Shown here: positions 37,901 through 48,359 of the stretch, piece by piece
Layout of the letters: the number at the start of each line of letters is the position of its first letter
Numbering within the stretch: position 1 is the stretch's first letter
Assembly: GCA_012845835.1 (NCBI GenBank)
Contig: JABAKD010000021.1
Location: forward strand, 13,246,295-13,310,294
Direction: 5' to 3'
Source of the DNA: Undaria pinnatifida
Taxonomy: Eukaryota > Sar > Phaeophyceae > Laminariales > Alariaceae
DNA: 64,000 nt
Made by a program: the position numbers and the translations under genes
The notes under the pieces: model-generated
Databases searched by the model: none
What the model saw: only the letters and a program-made list of their open reading frames with translations
What the model was told of the DNA's origin: nothing

Positions 37901-40900
37901 CACCCATGGGGAATGAATGGTCCAAGGTTATATGTTGAGGAATAGGGTTCGGTAGTGGATGTATGTTCGTTGCTCGTGGCTATGTGTCGTGGTTTAGGGG
38001 TCGGGGCAGTTCGTGTAGCTGCTGTTTGAGGTGTTTTGGGAGATCATCGTTGGCCGTCTACCAGTGAGGTTTAGGTCTGGCTGGCGAGGAGGTAAGGTTT
38101 TTATACTTTTTGTAAGTATGCAACGTTAAGTGCGGTATTTTCTTACCGTCTATGATATCATTGGATACGGTATCAGACTTTGGATACCCCGATATCCACA
38201 ACCCGTAACTGTCACTTTGTTTGGACCACACACTTTGGGTATGAATAGTCCGAAGTCATATGTTGAGGAATAGGGTTCGGTAGTGGGTGTATGTGGGGTG
38301 GTTGTGTCTATATGCCGTGGTATTGGGGTCGGGGCAGTTCGTGTAGCTGCTGTTTAAGTTGTTTCGGGAGGGGATCGTTGGCCGTCTACCAGTGAGTTTT
38401 AGGTCTGGCTGTCGAGGAGGTGAGATTTTTTACTTGTTGTAAGTATGCAACGTGTAGTGCGGTATTTTCTTACCGTCTATGTTATTGGATACGGTATCAG
38501 ATTTGGATACCTTGTTATCCACAAGCCGTAACCGTCACTTTGTTTGGACCACACCCATTGGGTATGAATGGTCCGAGGTTATATGTTGGGGAATAGGGTT
38601 CGGTAGTGGGTGTATCTTGGTTGGTCGTGTCTATGTGTCGTGGTTTTGGGGTCGGGGCAGTTCGTTTAGCTGCTGTTTGAGGGGTTTTGGGAGAGCATCG
38701 TTGGCCGTCTACCAGTGAGTTTTAGGTCTGGCTGGCGAGCAGGTAAGGTTTTTGACTTGTTGTAAGTATGCAACGTGAAGTGCCGTATTTTCTTACCGTC
38801 TTTGATATTGGATACGGTATCAGATTTTGAATACCATGATATCCACAACACTTTGTTTGGACCACACTCATTCGATAGGTATGGTCCGAAGTGATATGTT
38901 GAGGAATAGGGTTGTGTAATGTGTGTATGTTGGTTGCTCGTGCCTATGTGTCGTGGTTTTGGGGTCGGGGCATTTTGTGTAGCTGCTGCTTAAGTTGTTC
39001 CGGGAGAAGATCGTTGGCCGTCTACCAGTGAGTTTTAGGTTTGGCTGGCGCTGAGGTGAGATATTTCACTTGTTGTAAGTATGAAATGTAAAACTCGCCA
39101 TTTTCTCATTGTCTATGATATTGCATACCATATCAGATTTTAGATACCATGATATCCACAACCCGTAACTGTCACTTTGTTTGAACCACACACTTTGGGT
39201 ATGAATGGTCCGAGGTGATATGTTGAGGAATAGGGTTCGGTAGTGTGTGTATGTGGGGTGGTCGTGTCTATATGCCGTGGGTTTGTGGTCCGGGCAGTTC
39301 GTGGAGCTGCTGTTTAAGGTGTTTCAGGAGAAATAGGTTGGCCGTCTACCAGTGAGTTTTAGATCTGGCTGGTGAGCAGGTGATATTTTTTAGTTGTTGT
39401 TAGTATGCAACGTTTAGTGCGCTATTTTCTTACCGTCTATGTTATTGGATACGGTATCAGATTTGGATACCTTGTTATCCACAACCCGTCAATGTCACTT
39501 TGTTTGGACCACACCCATGGGGAATGAATGGTCCAAGGTTATATGTTGAGGAATAGGGTTCGGTAGTGGTTGTATGTTCGTTGGTCGTGGCTATGTGTCG
39601 TGGTTTAGGGGTCGGGGCAGTTCGTGTAGCTGCTGTTTGAGGTGTTTTGGGAGATCATCGTTGGCCGTCTACCAGTGAGGTTTAGGTCTGGCTGGCGAGG
39701 AGGTAAGGTTTTTATACTTTTTGTAAGTATGCAACGTTAAGTGCGGCATTTTCTTACCGTCTATGATATCATTGGATACGGTATCAGACTTTGGATACCC
39801 CGATATCCACAACCCGTAACTGTCACTTTGTTTGGACCACACACTTTGGGTATGAATAGTCCGAAGTCATATGTTGAGGAATAGGGTTCGGTAGTGGGTG
39901 TATGTGGGGTGGTTGTGTCTATATGCCGTGGTATTGGGGTCGGGGCAGTTCGTGTAGCTTCTGTTTAAGTTGTTTCGGGAGGGGATCGTTGGCCGTCTAC
40001 CAGTGAGTTTTAGGTCTGGCTGTCGAGGAGGTGAGATTTTTTACTTGTTGTAAGTATGCAACGTGTAGTGCGGTATTTTCTTACCGTCTATGTTATTGGA
40101 TACGGTATCAGATTTGGATACCTTGTTATCCACAAGCCGTAACCGTCACTTTGTTTGGACCACACCCATTGGGTATGAATGGTCCGAGGTTATATGTTGG
40201 GGAATAGGGTTCGGTAGTGGGTGTATCTTGGTTGGTCGTGTCTATGTGTCGTGGTTTTGGGGTCGGGGCAGTTCGTTTAGCTGCTGTTTGAGGTGTTTTG
40301 GGAGAGCATCGTTGGCCGTCTACCAGTGAGTTTTAGGTCTGGCTGGCGAGCAGGTAAGGTTTTTGACTTGTTGTAAGTATGCAACGTGAAGTGCCGTATT
40401 TTCTTACCGTCTTTGATATTGGATACGGTATCAGATTTTGAATACCATGATATCCACAACCCGTAACTGTGACTTTGTTTGGACCACACTCATTCGATAG
40501 GTATGGTCCGGAGTGATATGTTGAGGAATAGGGTTGTGTAATGTGTGTATGTTGGTTGCTCGTGCCTATGTGTCGTGGTTTTGGGGTCGGGGCATTTTGT
40601 GTAGCTGCTGCTTAAGTTGTTCCGGGAGAAGATCGTTGGCCGTCTACCAGTGAGTTTTAGGTTTGGCTGGCGCTGAGGTGAGATATTTCACTTGTTGTAA
40701 GTATGAAATGTAAAACTCGCCATTTTCTCATTGTCTATGATATTGCATACCATATCAGATTTTAGATACCATGATATCCACAACCCGTAACTGTCACTTT
40801 GTTTGAACCACACACTTTGGGTATGAATGGTCCGAGGTGATATGTTGAGGAATAGGGTTCGGTAGTGGGTGTATGTGGGGTGGTCGTGTCTATATGCCGT

Positions 40901-43900
40901 GGTTTTGGGGTCGGGGCAGTTCGTGGAGCTGCTGTTTAAGGTGTTTCGGGAGAGGATTGTTGGCCGTCTTCCAGTGAGTTTTAGGTCTGGCTGGCGAGGA
41001 GGTGAGATTTTTAGTTGTTGTTAGTATGTAACGTGTAGTGCGGTATTTTCTTACCGTCTATGTTATTGGATACGGTATCAGATTTAGATACCTTGTTATC
41101 CACAACCCGTAACCGTCACTTTGTTTGGACCACACCCATTGGGTATGAATGGTCCAAGGTTATATGTTGAGGAATAGGGTTCGGTAATGGGTGTATGTTG
41201 GTTGGTCGTGTCTATGTGTCGTGGTTTTGGGGTCGGGGCAGTTTGTTTAGCTGCTGTTTAAGGTGTTTTGGGAGAGCATTGTTGGGCGTCTACCAGTGAG
41301 TTTTAGGTCTGGCTGGCGAGCAGGTAAGATTTTTACTTGTTGTAAGTATGCAACGTGAAGTGCCGTATTTTCTTACCGTCTTTGATATTGGATACGATAT
41401 CAGATTTTGGATACCATGATATCCACAACCCTTAACTGTGACTTTGTTTGGACCACACCCATTAGGTAGGAATAGTCCGAGGTGATACGTTGAGGAATAC
41501 GGTTGTCTAATGTGTGTATGTTGGTTGGTCGTGTCTATGTGTCGTGGTTTTAGGGTCGAGGCAGTTCGTTTAGCTGCTGCTTAAGTTGTTTTCTGAGAGG
41601 ATCGTTGGCCGTCTACCAGTGAGTGTTGGGTCTGGCTGGCGAGGAGGTAAGGTTTTCATACTTTTTGTAAGTATGCAACGTGAAGTGCGGTATTTTCTTA
41701 CCGTCTATGATGTTGGATACGGTATCAGACTTTGGATACCCCGATATCCACAAACCGTAACTGTCACTTTGTTTGAACCACACACTTTGGGTATGAATAG
41801 TCCGAAGTCATATGTTGAGGAATAGGGTTCAGTAGTGGGTGTATGTGGGGTGGTTGTGTCTATATGCCGTGGTATTGGGGTTGGGGCAGTTCGTGTAGCT
41901 GCTGTTTAAGTTGTTTCGGGAGGGGATCGTTGGCCGTCTACCAGTGAGTTTAAGGTCTGGCTGGCGCAGAGGTGAGATATTTCACTTGTTGTAAGTATGG
42001 ATATAAAACTCGTTATTTTCTCATTGTCTATGATGTTGGATTCAGTGTCAGATTTTGGATACCTTGATATGCACGAGCCGTAACTGTCAATTTGTTTGAA
42101 CCACACCCATTGGGTATGGATGGTTCGAGGTGATATGTTGAAAAATAGGGGTGTATGTTGGTTGGTCGTGAGTACGTGTCGTGGTTTTGGGGTCGGGACA
42201 GTTCGTGTAGCTGCTGTTTGAGGTGGTTTGGAAGAGGATCGTTGGCCATCAAACAGTGAGTTTCGGTTTGGCTGGCGAGGAGGTGAGATTTCTCACTAGT
42301 TGTAGGTATAGAATGTATAATAATGCGGAATTTTCATACCGTCTATGATATTGGATTCAGTATCAGACTTTGGATACCTTGATATCCACAAGCCGTAACT
42401 GTCACTTTGTTTGGACCACACCCATTGGGTATGAATGGTCCGAGGTGATATGTTGAGGAATAGGGTTCGGCAGTGGGTGTATGTTGGCTGGTCGTGTTTT
42501 TATGTCGTGGGTTTGGGGTCGGCGCAGTTCGTTCAGCTGCTGTTTGAGGTATTTTGGGAGATCATCGTTGGCCGTCTACCAGTGAGTTTTAGGTCTGGCT
42601 GGCGAGCAGGATAGATTTTTTTTTTGTTGTAAGTATGCAACGTTTAGTGCGCTATTTTCTTACCGTCTTTGATATTTGATACGGTATCAGATTTGGGATA
42701 CCATGATATCCACAACCCGTTACTGTGACTTTGTTTGGACCACACCCATTAGGTAGGAATGGTCCGAGGTCATATATTGAGGAATAGGGTTGTGTAATGA
42801 GTGTATGTTGGTTGCTCGTGCCTATGTGTCGTGGTTTTGGGGTCGGGGCAATTCGTGTAGCTGCTGCTTAAGTTGTTTCGGGAGAGGATCGTTGGCCATC
42901 AACCAGTGAGTTTCGGTTTGGCCGGCGAAAAGGTGAGATTTCTCACTTGTTGTAGGTATTGAATGTAACATGCGGTATTTTCATACCGTCGATGATATTG
43001 GATTCGGTATCAGACTTTGGATACCTTAATATCCACAACCCGAGACTGTCACTTTGTTTGGACCACACCCATTGGGTATGAATGGTCCGAGGTGATATGT
43101 TGAGTAATAGGGTTCGGTAGTGGGTGTATGTTGGTCGGCCGTGTCTATGTGTCGTGGGTTTGGGGTCGGGGCAGTTCGTTCAGCCGCTGGTTGAGGTGTT
43201 TTGGGAGAGGATCGTTGGCCGTCTACCAGTGAGTTTTGGGTCTGGCTGTCGAGGAGGTAAGATTTCTCACTTGTTGTAAGTATTGCATGTAAAATGTTGT
43301 ATTTTCTTGCCGTCTATGATATTGGATTCATTATCAGATTTTGAATACCTTCATATCCCCCAGTTGTAACTGTCACTTTGTTTGGACCACACGCATTGGG
43401 TATGAACGGCCCGAGGTAATATGTTGAGGAATAGGGTTCCGTAGGGGGTGTATGTTGGATGGTCGTGTCTATGTGCCGTGGTTTTGGGGTCGGGGCAGTT
43501 CGTTTAGCTGCTGTGTGAGGTGTTTTGGGAGGGGATCGTTGGCCGTCTACCAGTGAATTTTGGGTTTGGCTGGCGCGGAGGTGAGATATTTCACTTGTTG
43601 TAAGTATGGAATGTAAAACTCCCTATTTTCTCATTGTCTATGATGTTGGACTCAGTTTCATATTTTTGATACCTTGATATCCACGAGCCGTACCTGTCAA
43701 TTTGTTTGGACCACACCTATTGGGTATGGATGGTTCGAGGTGATATTTTGAAAAATAAGGTTGGGTAGTGGGTGTATGGTGGTTGGTCGTGAGTACGTAT
43801 CGTGGTTTTGGGGTCGGGACAGTTCGTGTAGCTGCTGTTTGAGGTGTTTCCGGTGAGGATCGTTGGCCATCAACCAGTGAGTTTTGGTTTGGCTGGCGAG

Positions 43901-43954
43901 GAGGTGAGATTTCTCACTTGTTGTAGGTATAGAATGTATGATGCGGTATTTTCA
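25965..43954. repeat. Satellite array, about 56 monomers of about 323 bp
   Basis: Head-to-tail repeats with a period of 322-324 bp, measured from the recurring GTCGTGGTTTTGGGGTCGG (near 26011, 26333, 26657, 26981, 27304, 27628 and onwards). Each monomer also carries ACCGTCTATGATATTGGATTC, GGTATCAGATTTTGGATACC, GGACCACACCCATTGGGTAT, TGGTCCGAGGTGATATGTTG and GTTGGCCGTCTACCAGTGAG. Monomers at the left edge are the most diverged. Short frames of 60-80 codons recur with the monomers and are not genes. The array is cut at 43954 by the Helentron, and one further monomer follows that insertion. Confidence 0.97.
32060..41100. repeat. Five-monomer higher-order repeats (1611/1622 bp)
   Basis: Within the satellite, a variant marker CAACCCGTCAATGTCACTTTG starts at 33016, 34627, 36249, 37871 and 39482, giving spacings of 1611, 1622, 1622 and 1611 bp, or five monomers each. 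Another variant block, starting GTACCACACCCATTGGGTAT, occurs at about 32069, 35303 and 36925. Copies one repeat apart are almost identical over the whole 1.6 kb, far closer than neighbouring monomers are to each other. This is the usual sign of recent homogenisation by unequal exchange or conversion. Confidence 0.93.
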
Positions 43955-45059
43955 TATGCATATGTACCTTTTTGCTATTTTTGCCTAGTCCGTCGCTTTT
44001 TCTTCGTCGGCGCAGAGTTTTTTGGTGTGCTTTCGTGTGCAATGCGATCAGACTACCCGTCGGTATATTATCAGCCGTGTGCCGGAATCATGGGACGTCC
44101 GTGGCGCGAGCTATGGCCGCGGAAAGCCGCCGAAACTGGCTATATTTTGCGCGGTACCAAGTTCGAAAAAAGTGGAAGAGGCGTTGGCATTTTTTTTTTT
44201 TGTGTGTGTGCGGAGCATTTTTTTTTATCTTTGACATACACACGTTCACGCTGCTGTGCTGTACGCCGCACCCAGCAACATGCTGCACTACTGCTGTACA
44301 TACTAACCCAACGAGTCTGTCGGACACCACACTAGAACAGACGACAAGCCTTAAAACAAACAAAGTAGAACAGAGCCTGGCCCGGCCCGAACGCACAGCA
44401 GTAGACGATGGATGTTTCCGTCGTAAAGAGCGGGATGTTTTCTGCTCAACGAAGGAGTTCTAGCGGGATGTTTCCTGAGTTTGTAGCGCCTTCTTCGACA
44501 AGCAGCGAGATGTTATTTCCCACACGAAGAATTTATATGCGTACACACGAGTTCCCTCCATTGTAAATGAACACATAGGTGTACGTTAGAAGATGCAGAA
44601 GCAACGCATTGGGTAAACGAACACGTACGTACGTATGAGACACTTCTGTCCCCGAGCAACCACACACTACACACACGGTGGAACTTTAGTCCTCGCACGT
44701 ACATCGGGGTGGCATCAAAATATATTTGCGAGAGAATTTTCCTGCACTGCTAGACGCGGGCGCGGTGTAAATGTACCCGCTGCAACGACGTGAACTATGT
44801 CATTACTGTGAGTTCTCTCTCATAATTGACGCGGTGGTTACCACACAGCAGTAGCGAAACCTGTATAAAGATATATAAAGTAGCAACACAACTCAAGCAA
44901 AACTAACGATGTGCACACAACAGACCATATCGGCAACAAACATCGGTATAAACTGTGTACGATCACAGCAGCAGCAAGCAACCGCAGAGAGCGGCAATAA
45001 TATATAGATCATAGAAAATTAAATTTTATTGAGAACGGGATTTTTTTCTGGATGGACCG

Positions 45060-45892
45060 AGGTGAATAAATACACAAGACCTTACTCTCATCAAAAAAAC
45101 ATACACAGTGGTTTTACAATAGAGCACCACCAGCAAGCAGCACGTAGTCCAAAGACTCTAAGAGTATATTGTCATATGAGCAACATGTATGTATACTCTT
45201 GGTGCTCGTTTGGACATTGAACACAAAAGTTCCACCAGGTCACTAGATAGAGAAAAAGTGTCCGTGTTTGAGCAACACAACGAGAAGCGGTGATTTAAGT
45301 TTAGATCATAAAGATTCAAATTGTCCGTGTAAAAAGCACAATCTGAACGGAACAAACAACGCAAAAGTGCCCGAAAAGGTTCCGTTTATCCTGCAAAGTT
45401 CCAGACATATCATCCTTCGGGCATGAACAGAACACAGCAGCTTTTCTGCGAAAAATACAGCACCACCAGCAACAGCACGTAGTCCATATCAAATCGACGT
45501 TCGTTGTGGCACGATATATATTTTTCTGAACAACAGCGATACATGAAAAATGAAAAGATCGCGCAAGTGAATATAGTCAGCTTCATTCGCACCATGTCGC
45601 TAGAAAAAAAAGGTCCGCGTTTTCAGCGACACAACGAGAAGCGGTCATGTAGATCATCAAGAATCATTTGTGGGTGTAGACAATATATTTTTTTGAACGG
45701 AACAAACAACGCTAACGTGCCCGAAAAAGTTCTGTTTGTCTTGCGAAGTTCCGTCAGCGGGAACACAAGCATTGAGAAAGGAAGACGTTCCACCTTCGGA
45801 CATGAATAGAACACAGCCGTTTTTTTTTAAGATACAGCACCACCAGCAAGCACCACGTAGTCCATATCACATAGACGTTATAGCACGACATA
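45060..45892 (+). repeat. Tandem repeat, 340-376 bp unit, inside the Helentron
   Basis: AGCACCACCAGCAAGCAGCACGTAGTCCA-type text recurs near 45121, 45460 and 45836 (direct, spacings of about 340 and 376). Between them lie CACAACGAGAAGCGG, CGGAACAAACAACGC and GTGCCCGAAAA blocks, also repeated. The third unit is interrupted by the nested insertion and continues at 48039, where TATTTTTCTGAACGG matches the sequence following GGCACGATATA near 45510. Confidence 0.8.
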
Positions 45893-48038
45893 CAAGGTTC
45901 CCCTTCGGGAGGTGGACACGTGCCTCCCGGGGGCGACGCAAGTCGAATGACTACAACTGATGATGAAGCATTTATGCAGAAGGTGTATATCGGAGGGATG
46001 CGTAGTGGAAAGAATGTGGATAATATAAGATATCACAGACATTTGGAGGAGGAGGGTTGGGATATTGCTGAGGCTCGGTGTGATAAGTTATTCGAAAGTC
46101 CACTCCGTATAACTGCGTGGCAGCAATTAATTCTACGTTTGTACTGCTGTCGCTGCTGTTAGAGGAATCATTGGTGTCAATTTGTTGTTTGTTTTCTGTG
46201 TCCAGTATTTTTCCCCGCGCGCTTAAACAGTTAAACAGTTTATACCGATGTTCGTTGCCGATATGGTCTGTTGTGTGCACATCGTTACTTTTGCTCGAGT
46301 TGTGTTGCTACTTTATATCTCTTTATACAGGTTTCGCTACTGCTGTATGGTAACCACCGTGTCAATTGTGAGGGAGAACTCACAGTAATGACATAGTTCA
46401 CGTCGTTGCAGCGGGTACATATACACCGCGCCCGCGTCTAGCAGTGCGGGAAAATTCTCTACATTTTGATGCCACCCCGATGTACGTGCGAGGACTAAAG
46501 TTCCACCGTGTGTGTAGTAGACGTGTTTAAACCTGACGATATGCCTATATTTTTGGCTCTAAACCAAATTAAGCCCTATCGTGCTTTAAATGTCTAAAAA
46601 ATAGGTCTATTTTATCGACTTAACGACCACGGCAGACCACGGTGAGATGTGGATTTTGCCAAAATATGCACTTGGGCACATTTTGGCCCAAGTGCATATT
46701 TGAAGCAATTTTCCGAGTATTTTCCAGCAAACAACAGCATTTCAGACGACAAAAGCTCGAGGAAACATCAGACGCTCTGCAGCAGCAGCACAGCACAACA
46801 CCCACGCAGTAATTGCAACGCTCAACCTAGCAAGCCGCTTGGTGTATCCCCAACCCGGGTTAATCAACCTGCGTGTACAACACCATCAGAAACGTTGGCG
46901 GTGGTCAGAGGCGACCCACTCTCGGGGAGCGGCATGCCTCTACGTACTGTTACTTGAAAAGGAGTCCTTGTTCATTCACGAGGATCGAGCGCACACACAA
47001 CACAACACACCACAAAACAAAACAACACAGCACAACACACAGACAACCAGCACCCCAACAGCCAACCCAACTACAGCACAACTAGCCGGTGGAAAACGCC
47101 CGCGAGACTCCTCCTACCCTGGCGTTCTCTGCGGTCAGAGAACTGGGACTCTGACATAGTTCGTCGCGCGCTCGTGCTCCTGCTTTCTCGTCCTGAGAGG
47201 CTGTCATTTTTCGATGACACATTTTTTTTGTTTGGTTCTTGTGCCCGACGTAGCGCATGGCCGGAGCTGCTGCTGCAGTTTACAACCCTGTTGCCTCTTT
47301 CCCGCGGATGCCTACATTTCGAGGGTGGAAATTGAACCGGGTTGAGGGCCAGTCCTGCTGTGCTGCTGTACTCACTGCCACACTGAGGCACACCGAAGGC
47401 GGCAAACGCCTGCGAGGTATCCTACATATGAAGCGAGTATGGAGTACGAAGCACTCAATGTTTTTGCCAGGCACCAGTTATTTGTTTTGGCCGTTTGTTC
47501 AAGCTCGCACAGCATGGGCAGGGGAGGGTCTTTCTCGAAGTTTCCACCCACTCATGTGCTGACTCATGACATAAATCCTCGTCTTGCCATCTTCGTCTGG
47601 AGTAGTGCAGAAATATCATAGTCTATTTTCAAGTAGTTTGATCTTTCCTCGGCTTTTCTTTTTATGCGTACTGAAAGAGACCACTATTTCGAGTTTTAGA
47701 CATATGGTGTTTTTTTTATGCGTTTAAGGTCGAAGTATCGAATGGCCTAGCTCTTCCAGTTAGAAGTACTTAGAAGACCTAACCTCGAGGTTTAAATACG
47801 TCTAGTGTGTGGTTGCCCGGGGACAGAAGTGTCTCATACCCCGCAAAATAGAGCCAGTCTCGGCGGCTTTCCGCGGCCATAGCTCGCGCCACGGACGTCC
47901 CATGAGCCCGGCACACGGCTGATAATATATCGACGGGTAGTCTGATCGCATTGCAGAAGAAAGCACACCAAAAAACTCTGCGCCGGCGGAGAAAAAGGGA
48001 CGGACTAGGCAAAAAAATCAAAATGGTACATATGCATA
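45893..48038 (-). mobile_element. Nested non-autonomous Helentron derivative
   Basis: A minus-strand, internally deleted relative of the surrounding element. Its 5' end (48038 going down) matches 43955 onward; 47838-48038 corresponds to 43955-44157, and 46226-46517 corresponds to 44667-44963. Its 3' part matches the autonomous 3' end: 46133-46217 corresponds to about 54988-55072 (inside the OTU-coding region) and 45893-46136 to about 55427-55669. All coding sequence between is missing. Joining its flanks (CACGACATA to 45892 and TATTTTTCTGAAC from 48039) gives the same spacing as the paralogous repeat near 45510, so the insertion made no target duplication. It is itself interrupted by the element at 46518-47802. 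Confidence 0.88.
46518..47802. mobile_element. Small element with inverted ends, about 1.3 kb
   Basis: TAGACGTGTTTAAACCT (46518-46534) faces its inverted near-copy AGGTTTAAATACGTCTA (47788-47804). The uninterrupted homologue at about 44660-44680 reads through this site, so the block is an insertion; the flanks allow a 3-bp duplication TAG (46515-46517 and 47803-47805). That would suit a cut-and-paste element, but the superfamily is not determined. Internal frames of about 100 codons (for example 47257-47562) carry no motif I recognise and no transposase was found, so it is probably non-autonomous. Confidence 0.65.
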
Positions 48039-48359
48039 TATTTTTCTGAACGGAGAAACATCAAAAATGAAAAGGTGGCGCGATTGAATATAGTCAGCTT
48101 TGGATCATTATTCATATCATTTCAAAGGAACACACCACTCCGCTATACTCGAAGTATATATTCCTGCCGCAATTGATACCATGATCATCACCTGAATAGC
48201 CGCAATTGATGCGATGGTCATCATATTCATCCCACAGCAGTAATTTTTTGCGGCGGCATAACCGCTTGAGCAGAACGGAAAGGGAGCCACCCCCCGCCAC
48301 AACATCTATCATCATTCGCGCATTTTTTCTCTCTCAGAAAAAAAGCACGATCAAGACCC

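Noticed and set aside
33624-40329. Recurring 79-codon frames in the satellite
   Set aside because: Spacing is a multiple of the monomer; they only reflect near-identical monomers.
25965-43954. Regular repeats as a possible CRISPR array
   Set aside because: The period is about 323 bp of continuous similarity with no short repeat plus unique spacer pattern, and the context is eukaryotic.
47257-47562. 101-codon plus-strand frame inside the small inverted-end element
   Set aside because: No transposase motif, overlapping frames on both strands, and the element appears non-autonomous.
43955-48038. Inverted repeat at 43955-44157 and 47838-48038 as the ends of one cut-and-paste transposon
   Set aside because: Flanks show that the right arm is the 5' end of a separate minus-strand insertion, so the pair comes from nesting and not from one element's inverted ends.
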